From the NCBI GenBank assembly GCA_902793295.1, contig CADBDA010000005.1:80281-144280 (forward strand): a stretch of 64,000 nt of DNA, in the 5' to 3' direction. The stretch is from an uncultured Bacteroidota bacterium. Its GTDB lineage: Bacteria > Bacteroidota > Bacteroidia > Bacteroidales > P3. The position numbers were made by a program, and so were the translations under genes. Each line of letters opens with the position of its first letter. Position 1 is the stretch's first letter. The notes below the pieces were generated by a model. That model worked only from the letters and a program-made list of their open reading frames with translations. It made no database searches and was not told where the DNA came from. Shown piece by piece: positions 1-7,520 of this stretch.

Positions 1-483
1 GTCTATAATTGCTCTTTGGCCGACAGCGTCGACCCCTTCTCCATCCGCTACATGCCTTCGGGCTGCACGCCGCTCTACGACGCCATCGGCAAGGGCATCT
101 CCCTCATCAAGGAGGTGGCAGACAAAGGGGATGTCGTCATCGTTACCATCATTACCGACGGCTATGAGAATGCCTCGTCCCATTACAGCCTCAACCAAAT
201 CAAACGTCTCATCGAACAACAGAAGGAAATGGGCTGGACGGTGGCCCTTATCGGCACTGACGATTTGGATGTCGGCTCCATGGCCCGCAGCATGTCTATC
301 AGCGACCACCTCAGTTTCTCGAAGGACGAACGTACCACACTCGCCATGTTCTCCAAGTTGACCCAGGCGCGCGACAATAGGATCTGTATGGCTGTCGAAG
401 ATGGTGCAGTGTGTTGCGCCAGCCAACCGTTTTTCGACACTGATTCCCTTTCGTCCGACGATGTCGACAGCATCGGACGTTAG
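1..483 (+). CDS. VWA-domain protein, C-terminal part (gene starts before the window)
   Basis: The reading frame is open from the first base, so the start lies upstream; the TTG at 16 is not a convincing start. The visible part resembles a von Willebrand factor A fold: SGCTPLYDAIGKGI carries the Thr typical of a MIDAS metal site, and TIITDGYEN supplies the later Asp. The last 40 or so residues are acidic and look disordered. VWA proteins usually bind divalent metal and mediate protein-protein contacts. The partner here is unknown because the N-terminus is missing. No signal peptide or membrane segment is visible in this part. It converges with the sigma-like gene that ends at 564. Confidence 0.7.
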   Translation, partial: VYNCSLADSVDPFSIRYMPSGCTPLYDAIGKGISLIKEVADKGDVVIVTIITDGYENASSHYSLNQIKRLIEQQKEMGWTVALIGTDDLDVGSMARSMSISDHLSFSKDERTTLAMFSKLTQARDNRICMAVEDGAVCCASQPFFDTDSLSSDDVDSIGR

Positions 484-563
484 GCGCTCAGCGCTCGTCG
501 GCCGTAGCCTTTCGGCAACAGAATCGCGTGTGTGGCATGGTTGTCCGAATGTCGGCCCCTCCC

Positions 564-1664
564 TTAAAACATCGCGTTGAGCATCGTTGCACTCAGTTTC
601 ACATTGTCCAGTCGGGACGCCTCTTCGAAAAAAGGCGCGATTTCATAGGCGTCGAACCCTGAGTCGACGCCTATTTCATTGATGGTGAAAAGCGTGTCGG
701 TATGGTTCTTCGCATAGTCTGTGAATCGCTGCACGTGGGGTGCGATGGTCTCTATGCCGCCCTGCATGGTGGGTATGGCGTAGCTCTCGCCGCAGGGGCC
801 TTCCACGTGGCCGGCAAGGGCTTTGTGGTGCGCTATGGCTTCGCGGGCGGTGCTGCTCAACGGCAGGCCGAACAGATTGCTCTCATATACATAGCATTCG
901 TAAACCCACTGTGGCACTCTGAGGTAAATATGTTTGCTCGATGTGTCGATGTTGAAATCGGATAGTTCTTCTGATGCCTGTTCGTACAGGTTGGGTAGGG
1001 CAAAACCGTGGCCGGGTAGGGCAGAGGCGCTTTCCATCGTTGGCGGCATGCACTTCCTGACTTCGAAAGGCCGTAGGTGCTCGCGCTGCTTGTAGTAGGG
1101 GATGATTTTGTCGTTCAGCAGCTTGTGGTACCGCTGCGAGACGGCCGACGGGCTGATGCCGAGCATCCCGGCTATCTCTTTGCTCTTGTATCCTTCCTGC
1201 AGCAGCGAGATGAGTATCTGCCGGTCGATGGCCAGGATGTTCAGTTCGCGGCACAGCTGGTCGACAACGCTGCCGTAGTTGAGCTGCTGCTCGTCGAAGC
1301 CTATGCTTTCTTTCAGACTGCCTCGCATGAGCCGCGTCTCCAGGCTCTCGTGGCGGTGCCGTTCGACATCTTTGATCCTGTCCAGCATCAGATAGCGGAA
1401 GCCGTTGACCATCCATGTCTTCAACTTCACGCCTGCTTGGCACCGTTTCAGCGGTTCCCATTGCTTCAGCTCCAGATAGAGGTAGTATTCGTGCGCCAGC
1501 GTGTAGAAGTCCAGCCCCTCCTGGCCGCGTATGTGGTAGCTCTTGTCCAGAAGGTGGTAGGCTATGCGACAGAACCCGTAGAAGTAGTCGCGCGTTATCT
1601 GTTCGTCGTGCCGCTGCAGGCCTTCGATGATCTGCCTGTCGTCAAGGTCCGAAAAATAGGTCAT
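564..1664 (-). CDS. Sigma-70-like HTH regulator with long C-terminal extension
   Basis: About 366 residues starting at MTYFSDLDD. A longer in-frame start at 1757 was rejected because it would run through the rpmF terminator. Residues about 10-105 are helical and resemble sigma region 2 (GFRYLMLDRIKDVERHR). Residues about 140-190 form a region-4-type helix-turn-helix (LLQEGYKSKEIAGMLGIS, then PSAVSQRYHKLL). The remaining 170 or so residues match nothing I recognise. ECF sigma factors are usually near 190 residues, so this is a sigma-like protein with a large extra domain, or a related DNA-binding regulator that borrows the fold. The gene stands alone on the minus strand. Target genes cannot be inferred. 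Confidence 0.6.
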   Translation of the reverse strand: MTYFSDLDDRQIIEGLQRHDEQITRDYFYGFCRIAYHLLDKSYHIRGQEGLDFYTLAHEYYLYLELKQWEPLKRCQAGVKLKTWMVNGFRYLMLDRIKDVERHRHESLETRLMRGSLKESIGFDEQQLNYGSVVDQLCRELNILAIDRQILISLLQEGYKSKEIAGMLGISPSAVSQRYHKLLNDKIIPYYKQREHLRPFEVRKCMPPTMESASALPGHGFALPNLYEQASEELSDFNIDTSSKHIYLRVPQWVYECYVYESNLFGLPLSSTAREAIAHHKALAGHVEGPCGESYAIPTMQGGIETIAPHVQRFTDYAKNHTDTLFTINEIGVDSGFDAYEIAPFFEEASRLDNVKLSATMLNAMF

Positions 1665-1711
1665 GGTCAGCAATGTTTGGGTTGAAGGGGATGAAGTGAT
1701 TGTCCTATACG

Positions 1712-1750
1712 AAAAAGAGAGCCATCCGCTGAGGGATGGCTCTCTTTTTT
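1712..1750 (-). terminator. Rho-independent terminator after rpmF
   Basis: A long inverted repeat (GAGAGCCATCC pairing with GGATGGCTCTC) is flanked by A-run and T-run, so it could stop transcription both ways. It sits directly downstream of rpmF on the minus strand, just before the sigma-like gene. Confidence 0.85.
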
Positions 1751-1766
1751 CTTGCAACGGATGTCC

Positions 1767-1952
1767 TTATGCCTCGACGTTCTTTTCGATGGCAAGTTTT
1801 CCGCGGTAGTAACCGCATTCGGGACATACGTGGTGCATCATGATCTGAGCACCACAGTTGCTGCATGTGGTCAGCTGGGGAGTCTCCAGGCTGTCATGCG
1901 TTCTTCTCTTTCTTGTTCTCGTCTGCGAGAACCTGTGTTTTGGATGTGGCAT
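1767..1952 (-). CDS. rpmF: 50S ribosomal protein bL32
   Basis: 61 residues, the usual size for bL32 in this phylum. It begins MPHPKHRFSQTRTRKRR and has a four-cysteine zinc site (CSNC at 30-33, CPEC at 43-46), so this is the zinc-binding form. It is a structural protein of the large ribosomal subunit. It lies 24 bp downstream of the DUF177 gene, the classic yceD-rpmF pair, and is followed by a strong terminator. Regulation of the pair is presumably from the promoter near 2533. Confidence 0.97.
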   Translation of the reverse strand: MPHPKHRFSQTRTRKRRTHDSLETPQLTTCSNCGAQIMMHHVCPECGYYRGKLAIEKNVEA

Positions 1953-1976
1953 AATTATTAATTTTTTATTGTTTAT

Positions 1977-2516
1977 TTATTTTTTCAATGTTTTAAGGAC
2001 ATCCCATCGGGGGTCGGTTTCCCGTTCCTCTTCGGGGTTGTCGGGTGTCGCTTCCTCGGTCAGATATTGCATCATCTCGGGGTCGCAGGTGGGGTTGCCT
2101 TCGGCGTCGTCAGGATGAACGCATTGTATGGGCATCGCTACCGCCACATATTCGTACATCCACTGTGCCAGGTCTATGCTGTGTGCCTTCTCCGGCAGGA
2201 ACACCACATCTTCGTCGTCACTCTGCTCTGTGTCGCTGAATTTCACACACAGACTCTCGCTTCCTGCTATCGGCATCGTCAGTTCGTCCAGACATCTGTC
2301 GCACGTCGTCCGCACCTCTCCGGAGTAGTCGAAAAAAATCATGATCAATCGCTCTTTTTTCTCCATCTTGACGTCGAAAACAACTTTTCCACCCAGTATT
2401 TTTTCATTTTTATACGTTGAAAAAAAACTGTCATCCAAGGCAAAATCATAGTGGTAAACACCTGGTTTTAAGCCACTGAACTGGATTGTTGTGTCGTCGT
2501 TGTGTTCCATTCGCAC
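1977..2516 (-). CDS. DUF177/YceD-family protein
   Basis: 179 residues. It contains the DUF177 core with a CDRCLDEL motif near residue 75, and an acidic C-terminal half ending in DPRWDVLKTLKK, which is usual for this family. YceD-type proteins are encoded next to rpmF in most bacteria, and E. coli YceD is linked to 23S rRNA accumulation. A role in large-subunit or rRNA metabolism is therefore inferred. The gene is first in a two-gene operon with rpmF and has a TATCTTTG -7 box (minus strand, 2533-2540) just upstream of the start. Confidence 0.9.
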   Translation of the reverse strand: MRMEHNDDTTIQFSGLKPGVYHYDFALDDSFFSTYKNEKILGGKVVFDVKMEKKERLIMIFFDYSGEVRTTCDRCLDELTMPIAGSESLCVKFSDTEQSDDEDVVFLPEKAHSIDLAQWMYEYVAVAMPIQCVHPDDAEGNPTCDPEMMQYLTEEATPDNPEEERETDPRWDVLKTLKK

Positions 2517-2532
2517 ACTCCTTATGAGTTTG

Positions 2533-2540
2533 CAAAGATA
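2533..2540 (-). promoter_or_regulatory. -7 box for the DUF177-rpmF operon
   Basis: The minus strand reads TATCTTTG, an exact match to the Bacteroidetes TAnnTTTG box, 17 bases before the DUF177 start. The -33 element is weak. Confidence 0.6.
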
Positions 2541-2722
2541 CTACTTTTTTCCAATTCACGAAAAAAAATCTTTGTAAATGTGATTTTTTTGTCTGCTTTT
2601 CGATTTTTTTTTGTCCGCTTGCCATGCCTCAAGTGGCACAATGGCCGGGGGCTCGTTTCCGTTTCTTTCGGTTTCTTGCTGTCAGTGCGTTTCTGGTGGC
2701 ACAAATTTGTCTTTGGTGGCGC

Positions 2723-2754
2723 AAAAAAAAGGCACCCTTGCTCGGGGTGCCTTT
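2723..2754 (-). terminator. Terminator of the small lipoprotein gene
   Basis: On the minus strand AAAGGCACCC and GGGTGCCTTT pair around a six-base loop and are followed by a run of eight T. It is located 33 bp after the lipoprotein stop codon. Confidence 0.85.
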
Positions 2755-2786
2755 CCGATGTTGCTTTTGTTTTGCCTGTCGTTTTG

Positions 2787-3023
2787 TTACATCTCAGTGC
2801 ATTCCGTATGCATCACGTAGGTGTCGCCACCGGCATTCATGGTCTGGGTGGCGTTCATGTCCGTACAGTCGCCTTTGTCTATCGTCACTTGCGTTTGCGT
2901 CGTCATCGGCTCACCGATGTTCTGCCACTCTTGGGTGGTTTCACATTTGCATTCTTTCGTCTTGTTGCATCCTACAGCGAGGAAAACCAGGGCAATACTT
3001 GCCAAAATGATTCTTTTTTTCAT
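2787..3023 (-). CDS. Small secreted lipoprotein
   Basis: 78 residues. The N-terminus is a lipoprotein signal (MKKRIILASIALVFLAVGC) with the lipobox LAVGC, so the mature protein should be lipidated at Cys19. The mature part is short, polar and Thr/Met-rich, with three further cysteines (CKC, GDC) and one near the end (TEC). I do not recognise the family. It is monocistronic, with its own terminator downstream and about 480 bp of non-coding DNA before rimO. It is probably anchored in the outer or inner membrane facing the periplasm. The function is unknown. Confidence 0.75.
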   Translation of the reverse strand: MKKRIILASIALVFLAVGCNKTKECKCETTQEWQNIGEPMTTQTQVTIDKGDCTDMNATQTMNAGGDTYVMHTECTEM

Positions 3024-3197
3024 AAGTTTTTTTCTTTTTTTGATTGTTTACTATTAATTGATTGATGTACAATTTGTTAATCGTCGTGAGTTTTAAAGAT
3101 TGAATGGATAAATCCATACCTGGTGGTTCCGTTTTTATCTTCAATGCTCTTTTCACTATCGTTAGTCGCAAAATGGCACAAAAATTTACAACAGATG

Positions 3198-3235
3198 CAA
3201 AAAAAATATCAGCAGAGATTGTAATCTGCTGATAT
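3198..3235 (-). terminator. Probable terminator downstream of rimO
   Basis: There is a perfect 11-bp inverted repeat (ATATCAGCAGA at 3206-3216, its complement at 3225-3235) with an 8-base loop, followed on the minus strand by eight T. It lies 270 bp after the rimO stop in a 480-bp gap (3024-3503). The rest of that gap shows no gene apart from the signal-peptide-like remnant at 3475. Confidence 0.6.
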
Positions 3236-3474
3236 ATTGTATAAAATGGGATGAATTTTTTTTTGCCCTCTGTGAATACGGACAATGGAGGCCGGACTGT
3301 TTTGGGTCTAATAATTAAGTGGCTCCCCGTGAATAAGGGCTAAGAGGATCGGCTGTTTTTGTCCTTTTATTGGTTGCCCTATTCGATTAGGGCTATGCTG
3401 TCGATGGCGGAGCGGTAACCACAACCGTCATTCTGGCAAAACATCATCTCTTTAACGCCCGAAAGACTCAATTA

Positions 3475-3549
3475 CATGAAGAAATTCACAGTCGCTTTCG
3501 TGATCATTCTGTCACTTTCCCGTACAGGTCGTGTTCCATGGCCTCGGTG
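3475..3549 (+). pseudogene. Possible signal-peptide remnant running into rimO
   Basis: A plus-strand frame starts MKKFTVAFVIILSLSR, a good signal-peptide start, then leaves any plausible coding context and stops inside the 3' end of rimO on the opposite strand. It looks like the first 15 codons of a secreted-protein gene whose remainder was lost, but a chance match is possible in so short a stretch. Confidence 0.3.
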
Positions 3550-4793
3550 ATGGTCACTTGGGCAAATGTTCCGATCTTCAGCGTGGGGTGGGGGCTCACC
3601 AGCACCTCGTCGTCCACCTCAGGCGAGTCTTGTTCGGTGCGTCCAATGTAGTATTCGCCCTCCTTGCGGTCGATGAGCACTTTGTAGGTCTTGCCTTCCT
3701 TCTCGCTGTTCGTCTCCAGCGATATCTGTTCTTGTATGGCCATCAGTTCGTCGATACGACGTTCTTTGGTCTCGTCGTCGATGGGATCGCCTAGTGCGTA
3801 TGCTGCGGTGCCTTCTTCGGGCGAATAGGCGAAAACTCCCAGCCGGTTGAATCGCGCGTCGCGGACAAAGGCTTTCAGTTCCTCGAAGGCGGCATCGTCT
3901 TCGCCGGGATAGCCTACGATGAGGGTTGTGCGGATGGCCACGCCGGGAATCTTCTCGCGGAAGCGTTGCAGCAGCGCCAGTGTCCCTTCTCGGTCGATGC
4001 CGCGCTGCATCGATTCCAGTATGCGGCTGTTGATGTGCTGCAGCGGGATGTCGATGTATTTGCAGATGTTGTCGTGCCGGGCGATGGCGTCGATGGCATC
4101 TTCGGGAAACGAGGTGGGGTAGGTGTAGTGCAGCCGTATCCATTCGGCACCGCTTTCGGTGGCCAGCCGTTCCAGCAGGGTGCCCAGTTGGCGCGATCCG
4201 TACAGGTCCATGCCGTAGTAGGTGGTGTCTTGAGCAATGACAATCAGCTCTTTCACGCCGTCGGCAACCATGCGACGGGCTTCGTCGACGATGTCGTCCA
4301 TCGGCCTCGACACATGGCGTCCGCGTATCTGTGGTATGGCGCAGTAGCTACAGCTGCGGTTGCAGCCTTCGGCTATCTTCAGGTAGGCATAGTGTCGGGG
4401 GGTGCTCTGCATCCGTTCCGCTTCCAGGCTGTCGTGGTATTCGGCTTCCAGCGACCGCACCAGCTCTCCCCATTGGTGAACTCCGTAGAAGGCGTCGATT
4501 TCGGGCATCTCCTGCTGCAGCTCCTCGCGGTAGCGCTGCACCAGGCAGCCGACGGCTATCAGCTTGCGCTGTTTGCGTCCGCGCTGTTTCACGGCAATCT
4601 GCTCCAGCAGCATGTTCACCGACTCCTCTTTGGCGTCGCCGATGAAGCCGCAGGTGTTCACTATCACGATGTCGCAGTCGTTACGCTCGCGGTCAAAATA
4701 CAATTGGAATCCGGCCTTCCGCAGATGGCCGGCAATGTGCTCGGAATCGACAATGTTCTTCGAACAGCCGAGCGTGATTATGTTGATCTTCAT
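3504..4793 (-). CDS. rimO: Ribosomal protein uS12 methylthiotransferase RimO
   Basis: 429 residues, normal length. It adds a methylthio group to a conserved Asp of ribosomal protein uS12, using SAM and two iron-sulfur clusters. The N-terminal UPF0004 domain has Cys10, Cys48 and Cys83. The radical-SAM CxxxCxxC is Cys144, Cys148 and Cys151 (GCNRSCSYCAIP). A C-terminal TRAM domain starts near residue 365. The motif set (TLGCSKN, YLKIAEGC) fits RimO rather than MiaB. It lies 39 bp downstream of ftsY on the same strand, so the two are probably cotranscribed. Confidence 0.96.
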   Translation of the reverse strand: MKINIITLGCSKNIVDSEHIAGHLRKAGFQLYFDRERNDCDIVIVNTCGFIGDAKEESVNMLLEQIAVKQRGRKQRKLIAVGCLVQRYREELQQEMPEIDAFYGVHQWGELVRSLEAEYHDSLEAERMQSTPRHYAYLKIAEGCNRSCSYCAIPQIRGRHVSRPMDDIVDEARRMVADGVKELIVIAQDTTYYGMDLYGSRQLGTLLERLATESGAEWIRLHYTYPTSFPEDAIDAIARHDNICKYIDIPLQHINSRILESMQRGIDREGTLALLQRFREKIPGVAIRTTLIVGYPGEDDAAFEELKAFVRDARFNRLGVFAYSPEEGTAAYALGDPIDDETKERRIDELMAIQEQISLETNSEKEGKTYKVLIDRKEGEYYIGRTEQDSPEVDDEVLVSPHPTLKIGTFAQVTITEAMEHDLYGKVTE

Positions 4794-4832
4794 CTCTCCT
4801 TCTGGTGGGTTTGCGGGGTTTGGAGTGGAAAG

Positions 4833-5792
4833 CTACGCCTCTTGTTCAAACAGCGATTCGACAAAGGCTTCGGCGTTGAACACCTGCAGGTCGGTCATCT
4901 GTTCGCCCAGTCCGATGTAGCGCACCGGGATCTTGAACTGGTCGCTGATACCGATAATCACACCGCCCTTGGCAGTGCCGTCCAGTTTGGTCAGCGCCAG
5001 CGCGTTGACTTCGGTGGCGGCGGTGAACTGTTTGGCCTGCTCTATGGCGTTTTGCCCGGTCGAGGCGTCCAGCACCAGCAACACCTCATGCGGCGCGTCG
5101 GGTATCAGTTTCTGCATCACTTTCTTGATCTTGCTCAGCTCGTTCATCAACCCTATCTTGTTGTGCAGTCGTCCGGCAGTGTCAATCAGCACCACGTCGG
5201 CATTCTTCGACAGGGCCGACTGCAGGGTGTCGTAGGCCACCGAAGCGGGGTCGGCATTCATGCCTTGCGACACGATGGGCACGCCCACCCGCTCCGACCA
5301 GATGGTCAGCTGGTCCACCGCCGCTGCACGGAAGGTGTCCGACGCTCCCAGCATTACGCTCTTGCCGGCCTGCTTGAATTGGTAGGCCAGTTTGCCGATG
5401 GTGGTGGTCTTGCCCACACCGTTCACACCTACCACCAATATCACATAGGGTTTCTTGGGTAGGGGCGAGGTGAAATCTTCAAATTCATCGTCGTGATGTT
5501 GGTTCAGCAACTGTGCTATTTCGGACTTCAGTATGCCGTTGAGCTCCGTAATGCTGATGTATTTGTCGCGTTTTACGCGTTCCTGTATGTTGTCGATTAT
5601 CTTCAATGTGGTGTCCACTCCCACGTCTGACGAGATGAGGGTTTCTTCCAGATTGTCCAATACTTCGTCGTCTACTGTCGACTTGCCAAGTATTGATTTG
5701 GAGAGCTTTGAAAAGAAATTCTCCTTTGTCTTGGTCAGCCCTTTGTCGAGGGTGGCCTTCTTCTCTCTGCTGAAAAACGAGAACAGTCCCAT
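4833..5792 (-). CDS. ftsY: Signal recognition particle receptor FtsY
   Basis: 319 residues from MGLFSFFSREKK. An upstream start at 5957 was rejected because it lies beyond the promoter and within a repeat. This is the SRP-receptor GTPase that docks ribosome-SRP complexes at the inner membrane. It has an N domain (about 20-100), a G domain with G1 GVNGVGKTT (122-130), DTFRAAA (152-158), DTAGR (204-208) and TKLDGTAKGG (268-277). The acidic A domain of E. coli FtsY is absent; a short amphipathic N-terminus replaces it, as in many non-proteobacteria. First gene before rimO. Confidence 0.96.
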   Translation of the reverse strand: MGLFSFFSREKKATLDKGLTKTKENFFSKLSKSILGKSTVDDEVLDNLEETLISSDVGVDTTLKIIDNIQERVKRDKYISITELNGILKSEIAQLLNQHHDDEFEDFTSPLPKKPYVILVVGVNGVGKTTTIGKLAYQFKQAGKSVMLGASDTFRAAAVDQLTIWSERVGVPIVSQGMNADPASVAYDTLQSALSKNADVVLIDTAGRLHNKIGLMNELSKIKKVMQKLIPDAPHEVLLVLDASTGQNAIEQAKQFTAATEVNALALTKLDGTAKGGVIIGISDQFKIPVRYIGLGEQMTDLQVFNAEAFVESLFEQEA

Positions 5793-5821
5793 ATGGTTTT
5801 TTTTGTTGCTGATTGATTTTG

Positions 5822-5829
5822 CAAAGATA
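5822..5829 (-). promoter_or_regulatory. -7 box for ftsY-rimO
   Basis: The minus strand reads TATCTTTG, exact to TAnnTTTG, 30 bases before the ftsY start. No clear -33 element. Confidence 0.55.
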
Positions 5830-5919
5830 GTCTTTTTTTTTGTATTTATTGTTAAAAAGTGATTTTTTCTGTCGCTTTCCTGTTCGTTCTGGTTCGTTCC
5901 GCCGCCGTCTGACCTCTCT

Positions 5920-6066
5920 CTCGAAGCGGCTGGCAACCCTCTCGAAGCGGCTGGCAACCCTCTCGAAACGGCTGGCGACCCTCTCGAAGCGGCTGGCGAC
6001 CCTTCCGATGTGGCTGGCGACCCTTCCGATGTGGCTGGCGACCCTTCCGATGTGGCCGGCGACCCT
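5920..6066. repeat. Seven tandem copies of a 21-bp unit
   Basis: The units begin at 5920, 5941, 5962, 5983, 6004, 6025 and 6046. The first four share the head CTCGAA(G/A)CGG and the last three TCCGATGTGG; all end in CTGGC(A/G)ACCCT or a one-base variant. Because 21 is divisible by three, several frames stay open across the array, but none has a credible start or domain. It lies between the ftsY promoter and the DUF4295 terminator. Confidence 0.9.
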
Positions 6067-6076
6067 CTCCAGGGGC

Positions 6077-6103
6077 AAAAAAAAACCCCGCTTCACAGCG
6101 AGG
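6077..6103 (-). terminator. Terminator of the rpmG-DUF4295 operon
   Basis: On the minus strand CCTCGCT pairs with AGCGGGG (one G-T pair) around a short loop, followed by nine T. It lies 38 bp after the DUF4295 stop. Confidence 0.8.
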
Positions 6104-6140
6104 CAAAACAAAAGCGTATGAAAAAAAATTATTTTTCTGA

Positions 6141-6296
6141 TTATTTCTTTTTCAGGTATTCCTGCACATTGTCCGAAGGAACGATCTCTTCTTGGAAGAC
6201 GTAAGCGTTGGTCTTGGGAGAACGTACCATGCGGATCACCTTTGCAAAACTTTTACCTGTGCTGGTCTTTAATGTAGCAACAACTTTCTTTGCCAT
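6141..6296 (-). CDS. DUF4295 family protein
   Basis: 51 residues, beginning MAKKVVATLKTSTGKSFAK and ending in a lysine-rich tail. This small basic protein is nearly always found with rpmG (and often rpmB) in Bacteroidetes. That neighbourhood and its charge suggest a ribosome-associated role, but no function is established from sequence. It follows rpmG by 14 bp and is terminated immediately downstream. Confidence 0.9.
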   Translation of the reverse strand: MAKKVVATLKTSTGKSFAKVIRMVRSPKTNAYVFQEEIVPSDNVQEYLKKK

Positions 6297-6310
6297 ATTC
6301 TATCCCTCCT

Positions 6311-6499
6311 TTATTTGATTTCTTTGTGAACAGTCATTTTCTTTAAAAAGGGGTTGTATTTCTTCAACTCCAAGCGCTCCGGGGTGTTTTTCTTGTTCTT
6401 GGTCGTAACGTAACGCGACATGCCCGGCACGCCACTGGTCTTCTGCTCAGTGCATTCCAGTATTACTTGTACTCTTGCGTCTTTATTCTTCTTTGCCAT
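6311..6499 (-). CDS. rpmG: 50S ribosomal protein bL33
   Basis: 62 residues, basic, with the bL33 core ([10 protein letters not shown] and later [20 protein letters not shown]). There is one cysteine only, so this is the zinc-free form. It is a structural component of the large subunit. In relatives rpmB often precedes rpmG; here no rpmB is present upstream and rpmG is the first gene of a short operon with DUF4295. A clear promoter lies 23 bases before the start. Confidence 0.97.
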   Translation of the reverse strand: MAKKNKDARVQVILECTEQKTSGVPGMSRYVTTKNKKNTPERLELKKYNPFLKKMTVHKEIK

Positions 6500-6521
6500 T
6501 TTTTATTTCATTTTGGAGTTG

Positions 6522-6551
6522 CAAAAGTACTACTATTTTTTGAATTGACAA
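6522..6551 (-). promoter_or_regulatory. Promoter of rpmG-DUF4295
   Basis: The -7 box TACTTTTG (minus strand, 6522-6529) is separated by 19 bases from a TTG -33 element (6549-6551). Confidence 0.75.
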
Positions 6552-6928
6552 TATATTTTGCAAAATAATTTTTATTATTAATTGTAACATATTGTAATTT
6601 AGTATTGTATATTTTTGTATTGCGCTCCGACTTGTGGGCCCTTTCAGTCTTTTTATTTACTTGCCATGGTCGCTATCACGAAAAATTGCGCTTATTTTTA
6701 TGCTTTAATAAAGCCCTTAAAGCCCTTAATGACCTTAAACCCCTTAAATCACTAAAAGCAGACATATTGTCACATATTTCGTGCCATTCTGTGCTTAAAT
6801 CGGACAAAATGGCATTATATTTTCCGTTGGCACAGGTTTTGTTCCTCTATAGGTGTCTGCGGACGACAAGGAACCGCAGGAGAAAAAATAGATAATCAAT
6901 TAACAATTAAAAATAGGAGATTTAAACC
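6552..6928. other. AT-rich intergenic region before hsp20
   Basis: No gene is visible. Near 6711-6750 a loose tandem of CCCTTAA-type words occurs (AAGCCCTTAA, AGCCCTTAAT, CCTTAAACC). An A/G-rich Shine-Dalgarno-like AGGAG stands just before the hsp20 start, unusual for this phylum. I could not find a clean -7 box for hsp20, which may use an alternative promoter type. Confidence 0.5.
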
Positions 6929-7372
6929 ATGTTAGTAGCAAGAAGAAACAACGATTTGATGAGCACCATGTTCAATGAACTTTTGGACTGGAACCGCTGG
7001 AACAACCTGTGCACCACCGAAGACCACACCGCTGCTCCTAAGATGAACGTCAGTGAGTCTGACAAAGACTATCAGCTGGAACTCTGCATTCCTGGCTTGA
7101 AAAAGGAGGACTTGAACCTCAGCATCGACGCCGACAACAACTTGGTGATCGAAATGCAGAAGAAAGAGGAAAAGAAACAGGACGACGAGAAACGTCATTT
7201 CCTGCGTCGTGAATTCAGCACCATGCAGTTCAAACAGATGCTGACCCTGCCTGAAAACGTGAAGAAAGAAGCCATCGGCGCCAAAGTGGACAACGGCATC
7301 CTGACCATCACCCTGCCGAAGTTCACGGTCGAAGAACAGAAACAACTGGCACAGACCATCACAATCGAATAA
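6929..7372 (+). CDS. Small heat-shock protein, Hsp20 family
   Basis: 147 residues. The alpha-crystallin domain spans about residues 35-147: LELCIPGLKKEDLNLSID, then the late signature VDNGILTITLPK, with a lysine/glutamate-rich loop between. It is an ATP-independent holdase that binds unfolding proteins in the cytoplasm and passes them to DnaK. The N-terminal arm is short (MLVARRNNDLMSTMFNELLDW). It is monocistronic, ending in a strong terminator. Start supported by an AGGAG 11 bases upstream. Confidence 0.95.
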   Translation: MLVARRNNDLMSTMFNELLDWNRWNNLCTTEDHTAAPKMNVSESDKDYQLELCIPGLKKEDLNLSIDADNNLVIEMQKKEEKKQDDEKRHFLRREFSTMQFKQMLTLPENVKKEAIGAKVDNGILTITLPKFTVEEQKQLAQTITIE

Positions 7373-7438
7373 GCCCCCTCTTCATCATCCTTAATGGATA
7401 CAGAAACTAGGTATACTTTTTAAACGGTTGAATTTCAA

Positions 7439-7466
7439 CGGCCCGCATTCGCGGGCCGCTTTTTTT
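7439..7466 (+). terminator. Terminator of hsp20
   Basis: Stem GGCCCGC / GCGGGCC with an ATTC loop followed by seven T, 67 bp after the hsp20 stop codon. Confidence 0.9.
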
Positions 7467-7500
7467 GATTGCCAACGGCGCTCTTTTGCGAAAAAATGCG

Positions 7501-7508
7501 TACTTTTG
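7501..7508 (+). promoter_or_regulatory. -7 box of the acyltransferase pair
   Basis: TACTTTTG, exact to TAnnTTTG. It lies 12 bases before the ATG at 7521 and therefore argues against the longer upstream starts. Confidence 0.65.
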
Positions 7509-7520
7509 CATCTTGTTTTA

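Noticed and set aside
1664..1757. 31-codon extension of the sigma-like gene
   Set aside because: It reads through the rpmF terminator hairpin; MTYFSDLDD is the better start.
3966..5462. 498-codon plus-strand frame across rimO and ftsY
   Set aside because: Spans two well-supported minus-strand genes and the gap between them.
5920..6066. Possible CRISPR array
   Set aside because: Units are contiguous with no unique spacers, so it is a tandem repeat only.
5485..6111. 208-codon minus-strand frame encoding repeated VASHIGR/VASRFER units
   Set aside because: The repeat arises from the 21-bp DNA array whose period is divisible by three; the frame continues out of phase through ftsY.
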